A stretch of 64,000 nt of DNA from Theocolax elegans (GCA_026168455.1 CM047429.1:50599027-50663026); one strand, 5' to 3'. Counted from the first letter of the stretch, positions 35,543-47,773 are shown. The notes: a model not told the origin generated them from the sequence alone. Made by a program: numbers and translations.

Positions 35543-38500
35543 TATCGCGGAGTCAATCTTTTTTCAATTCATGGAAAGCGATAGATAGTAAAATTCAATG
35601 AGATGTAAATCTACAATTTATTGAGAATAGTGGATATGGGTAAGATAGAGACTAATTTGTCGCATTCAGTCATATTATCAAAATATCGAGACAGAGGACG
35701 ATCGAATTGTACCAGAACGAGGGCATACACGGAGTCCGCGAGATTCGTGTGGGCGCGATCAACGGCAGAGTATCCGCGCGGGGCTGTCGTGTGCAGTGGA
35801 TTTACTCCCGGGCTGTTAAGCGGCGCTAACACGCTCTGGGCGGTTCCGAGGCGCGGACGAACATTGTTCTGTTATATCCACTGGATTCGACGTTCTGCGC
35901 TGCGTACAGCTTAGATTTTCTTATACTAAAAAGCAAATCCTAAAGACCCCTGCCGATACCGAGCTTCAGCTCGATCAATTCTTACTAATTTATCTGCCAA
36001 CAAAGATATATAATCTCATAGGCCTTTCTAAAGAGATTCCCTAAACATTTATAAAACGGTAACGAATCTTAAAAGGATAAAGTGTTTTCCATACAATGTA
36101 AACATAATTTGTGTATATTTTTTTAATAATGCGAAGCACAACAAGCTTATAAAATACATAAAGTACTAAATAATAAAAAAGCTTTTCTGTTGCGAGATAA
36201 TAGTAAGCAAAATATTCCGAATTTAATGACAAATTAACTATTTTAGTCGGTGGTTGCAGTAACACAAAACTAAAGTGTATTACTTAATAAGTTAATAAAG
36301 AATAACTGACGGAAGGTTAGAAAGCGAAGGACGTGAATGGCCTCTGAACGGATAAAGGAGATGATAAAAAAGTAGAGAAAAAAAATGAGGTAGGAGAGGG
36401 AAAGTGTCGCGCAAGGTAGGAAGAGGCGCAAGGTTTCAGAATATAGGAGGGGACGGCCAGTCGCTCGAAGAGAAACCAATTATAAGTGTCCCGGAAGTTG
36501 GGTTGTGTGAGCGCGAATGCGAGTGCACGCCAAGTTCGTCTGGGAAATCGAGAGTAGGGAGCTCGACGGGTTTACCCCATCCTTCTTCCTCGTGGCGGCG
36601 GAAGACCGATGTTACTCCATCCTCGGTGCTGACGCGCCCTAGCAAAGCCCAAACAAACTCGGACACTTTAGCTTCCTCGTAATTCGTATATCTCTTGGAG
36701 GAGTGTGCGCGTCCCTCTTGCGGTAACTACTGATCGGTTGGTACTACACCCTCGAGACCTTTGCTTCCAGGCCTACTTTTCTTCTTCGTTCCTTCTACTA
36801 TTCAAAAAGTATTTTGACCTTTTAAAATATTGGCAAATGTTCAATAAAACTCGATATTTCTCTTTGGACAATTCGGTATGCGTCTCCAATACCGAATGCC
36901 AAAGCATCAATGGAGAAACATAAGTAAGGCTTCGTTAAGGATTCGACACTCAAGGAGGCACGAGCACGAGAAAGAAGAACAGATGCCTGAGGAATCCAAC
37001 AAGAAAATCAGTTTAAGTTCAGCAATGGAGAAAAAATTCGATTTGTTCTTTTCAAAGATTCTTTTTTTTTTTAAATTATCAGAAGCCTGCTCTTTGAAAC
37101 TTTTTGTTTTACTTTTGCCTTGTTGGGTATTTTTATTAGTTTGAAATATGATTTTATTTAGTAAATATATTATTACTTGCAAATATTTTTATATGTAAAA
37201 TACCTATGTACTTACACGTCAGCATTTACAAATTATGCGTCTGTGATGTCGGGTTGAATCGTCTCCAATACCGGATGATGAAAATCGCGCTCAAGTGGAC
37301 GTATCTCGAAGGCAAAAAAATAGGAATCAGGCTCAGGGATGCGAGTAGGGGAGCGTTCGTATTTGTCGAAGTACTCGACTCGATCCAATTACTGCGTCGT
37401 GACGGCATTGCGACTACCCTTCGGAAGTTCATTGCCACGTACCCGTGATATAAGCTTCCCCTTTATCGTCTTTTCCGTTCCTCGCTTACGTCGAATGTAC
37501 GCACGAACATTTTCCACTCAAACGTCTCAACGTACAATTCGTTGTACATTGATTTTCGGCATAGGTTGAGTTTTTCTGCACCGTACAAAATAATTATAAC
37601 AATAATTCAAATATTTAGACATTATTTTTATAACGATGCACAAAAATTACTCCCGATGTTTTGGTGTACACGCTCAATGTGCACAAGCATCTGAGATGGC
37701 ATTTTAAAGGAATTTCGCAAACTACGAAATTGCTACAAATCTTGGAGTCAAACATTTTTATGTTCCTTGTATTTTTGTTTTATATAAGTGCAGCAGTCAA
37801 ATCATGGAAAATGTAATATAAAATAGAATTTCGTACTCTATAATTTAATGTTTGATTTTTAATAAAAAAAAGCGTTGATTAATCAAATGTTTCGTGCATT
37901 ACACTTTTCTTTTTATCGTATTCGCTGCAACACACAAGTAAAAAGTACAAAAAGATGCTCTTACTTTAATTGTTTGCAACAAACGTGGAATAAAACGTAA
38001 GTCCTTGGTTAACAAGTACCAAGTCTTGTGATTATATGTTTTATCAAGCCACTCGTATTTCCTTAATTCGAGAAACAAAAGTCAAGCTGTGTACTTTACA
38101 ACTACTTGAAATTATAAAGGCCTTTCGCAGTTTACCACTGGAACTACATAGAAGGGCGAGTGAAAAATATTTTTCTTTATATAAAGAATCCTGAAAATAT
38201 TTTATATAATTTAAAATGCAGTTCTTCGTTATTTTTGGTACTATCATTTTGATCTAGGTATAGACCTTTATTAAAATATCTAGTTATTTTTTAGTCTTTC
38301 AATTCCACGATTTCCTCGGTGCATCTAATATTTTTATGTATGAAAGTAAATGTATATTTTTTAGAAATTATATTAATTAATATGCAATAAGTAAAAATAA
38401 ATTAGACTAATTTTGTTAGAATAGTATGGCAGTCGTTGCAACTACTGTTGCTTTATGCGAATGATTAAATTTGTATTTATTCATTTCTTTGGAAATTCAG

Positions 38501-39416
38501 CAGGAAGTCGCTGAGGAGCTGGAAAGACGTCGATTTGCTGTTACTTACTCGCAATTTCCCATCCCTAATTTGCATAAAGTTATAAAAACGAATCAAGTTT
38601 ATTCGGCGCCTCGGGCCGCATTTCGAACGTGTAAGCGTCAAATAATGTTGCATCCTTCCAAAAATAAAAATATTACAAGAGATTACTGACAAAGGAAAAG
38701 ATGAAGTAGGAAGATGATTAAAATATTTAGTTCTAGAGAAATAATCCGTTTTACTCGAAGAGACGCATCCGTGCTCGAGTTCGCTTTTCCATGGCTTTTA
38801 CAAAATTAGAAAATTCATGCGGTGAATCAGTCCCAATTTACCCTTTAACTGTTTGGTTTCAGCCTTGTGCATGCACCTACATTATACGTTGCAGGCTTTT
38901 AACGAATACTGCGACACAACGTTCTCCCGGACTCGTTCATTTGTTTGGTCTCATGCAGATCTTCGAATACGATCCGTTTCTCTTTGATGAAGGCGAAAAA
39001 TTCACCAACCACGTGTAGGTATCCCAAATGAAAAGAAGATTGTCTCGTGCGGTTAAATAGAGGTGAACTAAGAAACCCGAAAGTTTCCTCATACTTTTGT
39101 ATTTTAGCGTGGTACATATATAGCTTTTAACTCGATAAACGAAATTGCGCGATTCCTTTGACCGATACGTAGAAGCAAACGTTCTCGAGAGCACCGGGTG
39201 GAGCTATACACTTTGGCGATAACTCGAGTAATTCGCTTTTGTGCATAGAGGAGTTACGCCCTCGAGCTTTACCGCGCGTCGTCTCTTAACTTTGAGGAAT
39301 TCACTCGATCTCTGCGCATCGTTCGACCGACGATGAAACTCGCAAAGTCGCAAGGGTTTGCTTAAACCACTATATCTTTCCTATCTAATCACATAAGAGA
39401 AAAATAGATAGCGAGA

Positions 39417-39439
39417 GGGAGAGAGAGAGAGAGAGAGAA
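39417..39439. repeat. (GA)n microsatellite
   Basis: About eleven GA units within a GC-richer block. Confidence 0.88.
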
Positions 39440-40979
39440 ACAGCTAGGGCCAATAATAATCGGGCGCAAAATCGTGTAAGTTTGCTCGATTGCACAAACC
39501 TCAAAGGAAACGCATATTGCGATTAATTTTAGTGGAGTCGTCAGTACGCAGGACAGAGCGTCGAGTCATTATAATTGCGCGCCTATATATGTATATACAT
39601 ATAAGCTCGTGGCGATAATTCACCGAGCAACCGAGCGAGCAGGAAGCATGCGAGAGCAAACAAACCCATGCTCGAGCTAATGGGACCGGGCCACGCTAAC
39701 GAAGAGGCTTACCCGGGGCTCGGCCCGATTATCGACGATTACGCGGAATATTTCTTCCGATAGCCCCGATCTCCGCTACCGACCGAGCGCGTTTAATTAA
39801 GCCCAGCTGTTTTGACACGCGCGCATACGTCCGCTTGCACACACACCCGCGAGGAGTTGATTTAGCTGCAACATCTGGTAACCTCTACTATGCGACCTGC
39901 AACTCGAGCTTCGATTCGACTGGCTCGTGCCGCCTCCTGATTTATTAATTCAACTACTTTTCCTCCGAAATTATTACCGAGTTATCGAATATTACCCACC
40001 TGCTGCTACCTTTATTCTTTTGCTTACCATTCTGTACTTCGCGATAAACTCTAATTTTTATTAAACTATTTTGTTCTTTCAATATATCTAGGTGCAGTGA
40101 TTGCGCCAAAACAAAACAAGAAGCACGTTAATAACACTTTTTCACTATCACTCGAAATTGGTAAGCTTATTTAACTTTTATATGTTAATTTTTTTAGCTT
40201 TACCTTGAGTAACATTATCTATATGAAACTGTATAGTTTCGTCAATATACTTCTATTGTAAATATAAAGCTATTATCTCTAATTAATTTAATTTCCTTTT
40301 ATTTATGTAACATTTTATTGTAGTTCAGTAGTCCGATAAAGAAAGTATCAGTGAAAATTATTAATAGATATAGAATGTAACAAATTTTATTGTACTGTTC
40401 ATACCTTCTATTTATTGAATGCATAAATTAAATATAAAGGAACGGCTCAGGATAGTTTGTACATTCAAATATTAAACACACAAAGTATATACGCCAAAAA
40501 TCGTAAGCTTGTTTTATGCACCATGCATACATTCTATTTGTAAATTTTGTTAAACAACATCGAATGCACGTCATTCACACGATTGTTATACATCGATTTA
40601 TACTAAATCAGTATTATTGCTGCAGTAAACATCTCAATTTAGGATCTTTCCTAAACATAATATAATTCTTATAAGTGACATACTATTTGTTCGAATAAAA
40701 CAATCTCGTAGAGGAAGCAATGTAATAGTAAAAAAAATTTTTTTTAATTTATGTTTTTTTGATGTTTTAGCACTTGGAGATTCAAAAGGGTGCCAAAAAT
40801 GCTCTTTACTCACAGAGTGTGAGACTCAATCCACATGATCCATACCCTTTAAAAATACGTTGCCATAATTAGTGGCAGGTCTCTTTCTTTCGACTAATCT
40901 TCCTCCCTCGGAAACCGTCAAGATGCATTACTTCTAGGGGGTCAGTTATTCCACATTGTACCTCTCATAACAAGGTACA

Positions 40980-42430
40980 ATAGATTCTGTGAAGGTCATC
41001 ATGTCATTGCAATCCTCTTGCAACCAAGAAGGCATACATTAATGTCTTCTGGATTTAAAAGTTTATTGTAAAAGGTTTGGAAATGCTCCATTTCTTCCAG
41101 TAACCGTGGATACCAGAACAGGACGTCTTTAATGTACTTGTTGACGACAAGGCAGGCCGGACATTCCGTACTCTCGTATATACGAAGGCGGTACAGATAA
41201 CTACAAAGGCATATATGACCGGTAAGTTCCTATAGGTTATATAAAAGGTGACATAGCCATGTTTCCTACTTATCCATTTCGCTACATGACACGGTAGGTC
41301 CAACAACCCTCGCCGACTGAATCCTTTCTCTGCTGCCACTGTTCGGTATTCCTGATTGACCACAAACTATTGCAGCTATACATACTACTTCGCCAGTACT
41401 TCGTGAGATACGTATACGTATAGACCTTGTTATATCTGTACTTATCAGCCCTCTATCACAAAAAGATCTGTGAAAGGGATTTCTGCAATCATCGAGTGGA
41501 CGACATCTAACACGGTTCTAAGTCTTAGTCTCTCCAATCGCTTTCAACTATGGGTTGAAGAGGTGTTTGTTGAATGATAGCTGCGCATTCAAGACGGCTC
41601 CTCGGTATCTAACTGTGTCCGATGATCTTACATGCCATCTTTGAAAAATAAAATAACTGCTATTTTTAAAGTAAGCAACAATCTAAGAAAAAAAAAGCGG
41701 GAAGTACTAATTTCTGATCAGTAAATTTTCTGTACGTATATCACTTTTTAGTTACGTCTACTGACCAATTATTGATTGTTTAACCTTTAAATTGTGCGCA
41801 ATGTTTAGATTTATGTAAATATTATTATTGTATTGAAATAATATACTGATCAGAAAATGGTTCATAATCAACAATTGGGTACCTTACGGTATGTCATAGT
41901 ATGTCATCGAGTCTTAGTGTTTTGCAGACGGATATATTCCTTGCAACAATATTTACAGCTTTTTACTGCACTGACGGTCGCCATTAGGTCTGCGTCATCT
42001 GCCCGTTTCTGATGTTGTGAGAACAGGTAGCGCACAGCACTGTTAAGAAAGAGTGGACATGATGGTATTGGGTTGTCCCTGGGTTTGATCTTGTACATCG
42101 CACTTTTGCACGGCTTGACTTAGGGATAGTAATCAACCTCCTCACAGAAAGCATACCAAAATTTGCGCTTTGCAATTTTGACGCAGTGTTCTCTGGTGTA
42201 GTCGTCAAGTCCGCTGACATTCGCATAGTATTTATGTGATATTTCCATTCCACCACCAATCTGTTGGATGGCCACGGGGATTGGATTTCCCGGTAACAGA
42301 AATATTGCATGCAGTTGTTATGACAGGTGTGAGTTCCTGGGCTTGTCTTACGGTGTTTCTTCCACTGCGACCTCTGAGTCTACTTCTAGAGAGCAGAGAA
42401 ACATTTCCCAGGTTGAAAGTATAGATGCTT
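40980..42430 (-). pseudogene. Broken non-LTR retrotransposon (R1/jockey-like LINE), RT-distal half
   Basis: Minus-strand frames, interrupted by stops and frameshifts, carry the order expected of an R1/jockey-type LINE ORF2. From 5' to 3' they show a basic Trp-containing linker (about 42310-41904), a stretch like the RT thumb motif (GAVLNAQLSFNKHL, about 41625-41570), then KWISRKHGYVTFYI (about 41290-41240) and, in a neighbouring frame, a SYLYRLRIYESTECPAC stretch (about 41210-41160). The last matches the conserved TGHGxFxxYLxRxGxxxSPxCxxC C-terminal zinc region of these elements. The catalytic RT core and endonuclease are not visible, so the copy is 5' incomplete and dead. No poly-A tail or target-site duplication was found. 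A search against LINE ORF2 profiles would settle the clade. Confidence 0.7.
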
Positions 42431-42655
42431 ATCTCCTATAATTCACAAAAAAACACTATATATAACAAAACAATCTTTACCAAATAATTGTCAAACAGTT
42501 AGCACTCGTAGATGAGTAGAGTCAAGCGAAAATTCAAAAATTGTTATTACTATATATAACGTGTACAAAAGATTGACATATGTACAAGATTTGCAGAAAT
42601 ACAAGGATGTGCTCGGTCTAAAGATTTTACAAGTTCTAAGAATAATTTTCAACGG

Positions 42656-43200
42656 TTACAAGATGTTGTTGTAAATTCTACTCAAAATAACAGTATCTTC
42701 TTTCTTATTAATAGTATTTTTAGTACTTTTGATATGAAGCATTCAGAAATCAAACGTTTTTTTATAGCAGTTTTCAATATCCAAAACTTTAACAGTTTTC
42801 AAAATCGAATTCATGATTTTTATTCTTCTAACAGATTCCGGATTACGTGACTTAATATGTTCAGAAATGCGTTCTCTAAGTGCTCTCTTTGTTTCGCCGA
42901 CATATGATACATAAAAATTTTTACAATTAAATTTATAAACAGCACCACATATATCCATTTTTTTAATTTATCTTTTCCTAATTGTATAATGTTACTGAGT
43001 TTGTTGCTTATAATTGGTAATGTAGATGTATTGAATTTTTTTAACATGTATGAACATTTTTTTTTAAAATTTGGATAAAAGGGTAGAGATAAAACTAAAA
43101 ATGGTGCTTTTTTATTGTCTTTACAGTTAGCAGAAATTTTTATTTTTCGAAGTCTCTCATTCATAGCCTCGTCATAAAATTTATTTGAATAGTTATTCAT
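42656..43200 (-). pseudogene. Penelope-like element remnant: RT C-terminal end and GIY-YIG endonuclease
   Basis: Three successive minus-strand frames make up the 3' part of a Penelope-like ORF. The first (43200 to about 42960) resembles the RT-to-linker segment, with LSLPFYPNFKKKCSYMLKKF and a KLSNII...KDKLKK tail. The second (about 42958-42743) holds the GIY-YIG signature: GAVYKFNC, then YVSYVGETKRALRERISEHI, then KVLDIEN. The third supplies the typical C-terminus (MLHIKS...INKKEDT...RIYNNIL) before a stop at 42656-42658. A run of seven A on the minus strand marks the first frameshift. The RT catalytic motif is absent. It is non-functional as read. Neighbouring repeats with hammerhead-like cores fit terminal repeats of the same element class. 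Confidence 0.85.
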
Positions 43201-43202
43201 TT

Positions 43203-43245
43203 GTAAAAATTCAATTGTAAAAATTGTTCTGTATCATATGTCGGC
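43203..43245 (+). repeat. Inverted copy of part of the GIY-YIG segment
   Basis: Plus-strand GTAAAAATT...GTATCATATGTCGGCGAAA repeats, in opposite orientation, the minus-strand endonuclease segment at about 42890-42935. This suggests a template switch or inversion at the truncated 5' end of the Penelope-like copy, a common outcome for that class. Confidence 0.6.
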
Positions 43246-43475
43246 GAAATGGATTTTATCTCGTCCACTATGGTTGGTGGAAGTCCCAGCGTAAGCCTTT
43301 ATAAAAATTAAAAAATAGCGTTTCGACCACGACTCTCTAAGCTTTGGTCTCCTCAGTAAGGAGCTAGAGGTCTTCCTTAAACGCCCGTACTTATGCCTTG
43401 TACTTAACTGTTTCTCTAGCGGATAGATAGAACAGTCGGGTCCCCCTGGTGATAAGAACTCCAACCAACCAGAAT
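43246..43475 (-). repeat. Penelope-like terminal-repeat copy (minus orientation)
   Basis: Reading the minus strand, this segment shares blocks with the plus-strand segment 43840-44040: ACTGAGGAGACCAAAGC, then GAAACGC, then TAAAGGCTTAC, then CTGGGACTT.CACCAACC. The shared block order and hammerhead-like core point to terminal repeats of a Penelope-like element lying in inverted orientation around a short AT-rich spacer. It is non-coding; the 76-codon frame here is incidental. Confidence 0.6.
43319..43356 (-). ncRNA. Hammerhead-like ribozyme core
   Basis: On the minus strand CTGAGGA is followed by GACCA...TGGTC (5-bp stem II with an extended loop), GAAA and CG, the CUGANGA - stem II - GAAA arrangement of hammerhead ribozymes. 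Sitting beside a GIY-YIG remnant supports a Penelope-like origin. Stems I and III were not resolved, so self-cleavage is unproven. Confidence 0.5.
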
Positions 43476-43540
43476 GCGACGTGTTAACGCAAAATATGTC
43501 GCAATGTATTGTAATTTATGTCATATCATATGTCGCTTTA

Positions 43541-43750
43541 AATTTTGAAAATTTAATATCACATTCATAATCATCGACCCAGAAAACCCTTACATACAAC
43601 CATTTTCGGGAAATTACATAAGTTTTTAAAATTTACGTTCGCCATTTTGAGTCCACCATTTTGAATTATGAAAATTTAATAACAAATTCTTAATCAGCGA
43701 CCCAAAAAACCACTGTATAAAAATTTTCATAAATATTGAGCACAAAATAC
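43541..43750. repeat. Diverged tandem duplication, unit about 123 bp
   Basis: GAAAATTTAATATCACATTC...CGACCCAGAAAACC (from 43547) recurs as GAAAATTTAATAACAAATTC...CGACCCAAAAAACC (from 43670). Between them lies CGCCATTTTGAGTCCACCA. Two old tandem units of unknown family. Confidence 0.6.
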
Positions 43751-43839
43751 GCGAACAAGAGAAATAAAGTTTCCGATTTGTGATAATTAATGCTAAAAAT
43801 TGTCAATAAACAATTTTTGCGCAACTTTAGCGCAACACC

Positions 43840-44045
43840 CTCCAGATTCGGATTTAGGAGGCAAAAATACGTCTAGAAAACCTTGGTGGACCCGGGGAGC
43901 TCGGAGGCCTACGGTCACCATTGGCTGCGCCCAGACTATTACTGAGGAGACCAAAGCGAGAGAGCCGTCGTTGAAACGCCAATTTTTACTTTTTGTAAAG
44001 GCTTACTCTGGGACTTTCACCAACCGCAGTGGTTGAAGAGTAAAT
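43840..44045 (+). repeat. Penelope-like terminal-repeat copy (plus orientation)
   Basis: Diverged, oppositely oriented partner of 43246-43475, with the same ordered blocks (ACTGAGGAGACCAAAGC, GAAACGCC, TAAAGGCTTAC, TGGGACTTTCACCAACC). It ends next to the TTAA of the adjacent foldback element. Confidence 0.58.
43942..43978 (+). ncRNA. Degenerate hammerhead-like core
   Basis: CTGAGGA (43942-43948) and GAAA (43973-43976) are retained with the same spacing as at 43319-43356, but the stem II partner reads TCGTT instead of TGGTC, which weakens the helix. Probably inactive. Confidence 0.35.
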
Positions 44046-44056
44046 GCCTTGCTTAA

Positions 44057-44440
44057 CGGGGTGCCATAGTCAATATTTATCCTCCCTACCTTACCGGCAA
44101 TCGTGATTATTAGTAATAAATTTGTAAATAAAACAGTATGTGAAAAAATAAGAGAAGAGGCGCCTTCGTTTATTAATAATCTAACTGTGTGCTGAATTTC
44201 AGATGAAAATTATATTGCGTTTTTGAGAAAAGTCTTACCAAAAATCTGAACCTAACCTCAACGAGGTGAAAATATTTGATATTTTTGGTAAGACTTTTCT
44301 CGAAAATGCAATTATATTTTAATCTAAAATTCAGCACACAGTTAGATTGTCAATAAACGAAGGCGCCTCTTCTCTTATTTTTTCACATACTGTTCTACTT
44401 TTTTATTAATTAATCATCAAAAATTGAGTATGGAACCCCC
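44057..44440. mobile_element. 384-bp foldback MITE with TTAA target sites
   Basis: TTAA flanks both ends (44053-44056 and 44441-44444). The left end CGGGGTGCCATAGTCAATAT and the reverse complement of the right end (GGGGGTTCCATACTCAATTT) are matched terminal repeats with a few differences. Inside, arms 44131-44245 and 44281-44394 are near-perfect inverted repeats around a 35-base loop. No coding capacity. TTAA duplication is characteristic of piggyBac and some Kolobok/Sola families. The ends resemble those of the large element starting at 47786, so both probably use one transposase. Confidence 0.85.
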
Positions 44441-44444
44441 TTAA

Positions 44445-47350
44445 TAAAACATATTGGTTCCCAAAGCCCGATAAATTTTATACATCGAAAAAATCTTTAG
44501 CGAACGATAAATTCACTTTTCTTATAGACAATTTTTGTTTAAAATATTCGTAATACAAAAATTTATGTTTAATTTGGTTGAAAAAAATTGTGAAGTTTTA
44601 TTCTTTAATTATTGATAATTATATTAGATAAAATAAACAATAAACACTTTACGAAGAAGGTATCTGTTAATATCAATTATTTAAAAAAAAAATAAAAATA
44701 ATTTATTATATGCTATACCAAATAAAAAAAACTTGTTCCTTAAAAATTACGCAAATTAAGTAATACAAATAACGATTTAAATTTTCAAGCCTTTATATTT
44801 AATGTAAATTTAATATATTAGAGAAAAATAACGCGCGCAGCGCACTTGGAACTGCCCTAGAAACATTAAAAACTCGATATGGAAAAACGCATTTTACGTA
44901 CTAAGTAGCATGAAGTAATGTTATACGAAATCAGAAATTAGCACTATAAGAGGAAACTACGTGCTAATATCAATTTGCAGCATTTTTTTTGTATACGTTG
45001 ACGAACCACAATAACCTTACGAATACATGACATAAAAAAATATCAACGTGAGAAGATCAAATCAGAGGTACGAATTGAGAACAAACAGCGAAATTGACGC
45101 ATTTCTTGTTGCTGTAGTTACAGTTCCAAGAAGAATTTCCTTCATTAAGCGTAGGGCTTAAATAGTCTCTGATTAAAAGCTACTGGCGCTCTAGCCTGCA
45201 CCCTTGCAGCGCCCGCCCTTTAGCCTCTTAAATGAATTATACCGAAGATTGCTTTGCTAAGTAGTCCAGTACAGCATTAAGCAAATTAAAGAATCAGCCA
45301 CGTGCAAAGCAAATCCAAGACTATACCCGACACGCTATGCGCAAACGTTCTATAGACCGAGTTTCTATCAATTTTTAATTAACACAATTTTATAATTATT
45401 AATTGTTATTGTATAACCCCACAGACAATAGAGAAGACTAGTCTATTGTTACCACCTGTAGTTTATGGGTTACGAAAACTGTTGCAGATCTTATCCAAAT
45501 AATTATCACATAGAGAGAAATTTATTTGTAATAAAAATCACCTGTATATTCATGGTATTAACGACTTTTTTGGATGTTATATATTCTTTTATTTGATTTG
45601 ACTGTTATCTTTTATTCTTTTGTTGCATAAATTTTATCTTTTGATTACTAGATTTTTCATATTTTATAACATGTACCTAAAGTATCCCCAAAATTATATT
45701 TAATAATATTGCTTATTTACTTATTTAATTTAGTTTTCAAAACATTATATCAAATTATACTGTTGCAAAAAGAAAAAATCAATATTATAAAATGCATATG
45801 GAAAAATTTATACATGGAAAAAAATTCGATTGTCTAGTTGGCGTATAGGCATACCATTTTTCCTTTAATTATCAATTTTTAATTTTTTTCCCCTTTTTCA
45901 CAATTAAAATTATTATTACAAATTAAATGATTACTCCCTTTTATTGTAGCAAAACTTTATCAATAAACATAATATATATTATTATTAATACACTTAAATT
46001 ATTGCATATAAAGTAAATACTTATTTCTTACATTTTTTTTCAAGATATATTTTATTTGAATAGTATAAAATAAAATATAAAAATATTAAGTGTCGAATTT
46101 TTAGTATTTTTTCATTTAAAACTTATGTCGATATTATAATGTATTTTATAATCATATAATTACAATATTATATCATGCAAAATATTTATTTTTCTATTTT
46201 CACGTATAGATTATTTTTTATGTACTATAACAAGAATAATTAGTGCCTTAAATAAATATATTTGTATAACTAGTATTTGTATCAATTTGCAGGTATTATA
46301 TCAAAATCGTTCCCCATTTGATTAGTGGTTTAAGATTCTTATATTACATTTCATAGATTAAATTATGCTGTGAAGTAAACATTTGATGAAAAAATTTTAT
46401 GGAAAGTAACGGTAAAAATTAGATTACAAGCTATAAATATCGATAGATTTTCAAAAAAAAATTTGCGATTACCTTTTTTACACGATAAATGTTGCATTAC
46501 ATTTGGCCATACTTATAATTAATTACTGTCCGTACTGTTTCTTAAACCCTAGAACTTGCCTAATTAGATAGCAACAAGAAATTAGAAACAAACTTTAAGG
46601 ATTACTGTATTATTAAACACATTTACTCTTATGTGGATAGATACATTTTTGTTAGAATACAATTCGATTAGGTTTTAAGTATAGAAAAATTCAAGTGTAT
46701 TATTAATTGATTTAACTCGAGACGTTCGAGTAGATAAATTCAACCGAAAGACGATAGCGAGAAGGTCGATGGGGTAGTAGGCGGGTTGAATTTGCAGCTC
46801 GAGCCAGAGAGTGCATTCCCGTCTATCGGTTGAGTGCCTTTGCTAGGCTGTAGAAACGATGCTGATCGTGCAGGCTTGAAGAGAGAGATCCTAGTCGACC
46901 CCTACTATCAGCCACCAAATTAGGGAGGTATATTTTATCGACCGATTTTCCCGCAGGTTTATCGGACTCGTGTCTAGTGCATTCGTCTATACCTAATTCT
47001 GGACAAGATAGCCAAAACTTGGATGTTTACGCTCTTTTACAATAGAAAAACACCTGTTATTCTCTTTTACTCCCTCGTACTGGCCCGTGTTTACGTTCTA
47101 TTTATTGCACCCATTTATTATTATCCTCGTTAATGTTGGATGGTTATCGTTCGCTCGATATACAACACTCGGAAGACGAGATATATAGCGGTTTTAATTA
47201 ACACTAAATGCAATAAATGTTTAGCTTTAGTTGATGTAATAATGCTTTAGATATAAACTTACTTGGTGATTTCTTACTGCATTCTTATTCCGCGCTAGTT
47301 TTGATCCAGAGGCTTTTATTAGAGAACGTGTATATGAAATAATGTAATGT
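44445..47350. other. AT-rich gene-free DNA
   Basis: Mostly AT-rich with very few open frames. Slightly GC-richer islands at 45050-45360 and 46720-47030 show nothing recognisable. A small palindrome (CAATAGA...TCTATTG) lies near 45427-45450. Confidence 0.5.
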
Positions 47351-47355
47351 GTATC

Positions 47356-47773
47356 TTATCTTACCACTTACTTTTGTCTATTACCAACTACTTAGCTAGG
47401 AGTATACAGGTTTAAAATTTTTTTTTATTTTCCGTTAATAAACATCTCTGATATAAATTTACCTGTTTTTAATATTTTTTAATTTGAAAATACTCGCAGA
47501 AAAATTTTTATTAATTTTTTCTCCGAAAAATTTAACTAGTTTTTATATAAAAATTACATGCATGCAAGGATAAATTTTACTACGTAGCAGGGTAAAATTT
47601 ATCAGAAACACCGTTTGACCCACGTTTACCTTGCTACAGCGTAAAAATTATTACAAATTTTTCTCCGTATATTCTAAAATTAAAAGAAAATAAAAATAGG
47701 TAAAATTCTATCAGGGATGTTTATTATCAAAAAAATAATTTTTGAACTTATTTTTTTATAAGTGGTAAGATGA
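47356..47773. repeat. Old foldback element, imperfect inverted repeat
   Basis: TTATCTTACCACTTAC (47356-47371) pairs with ATAAGTGGTAAGATGA (47758-47773). Further in, AATAAACATCTCTGATA pairs with TATCAGGGATGTTTATT, and more blocks with TTTTTCTCCG follow. Arms are about 15-20 percent diverged by eye and include small gaps. Probably an old MITE lying just outside the left TTAA of the large element. Confidence 0.65.

Larger units (their letters stand above)
32722..40900. other. Gene-free DNA, GC-richer blocks in an AT-rich background
   Basis: GC-richer blocks at 33900-34620, 35680-35930, 36300-36770, 37240-37520 and 39160-39960 lie between AT-rich DNA. The block at 36404-36682 has overlapping open frames on both strands with no recognised domain and no clear coding strand. 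A TA run lies at 33883-33898. No tRNA, rRNA or transposon end is recognised. Confidence 0.4.

Noticed and set aside
36404..36682. Overlapping plus- and minus-strand frames (92 and 76 codons)
   Set aside because: Both strands are open over the same bases, no splice sites or domain are evident, and neither strand has a clearly better codon pattern.
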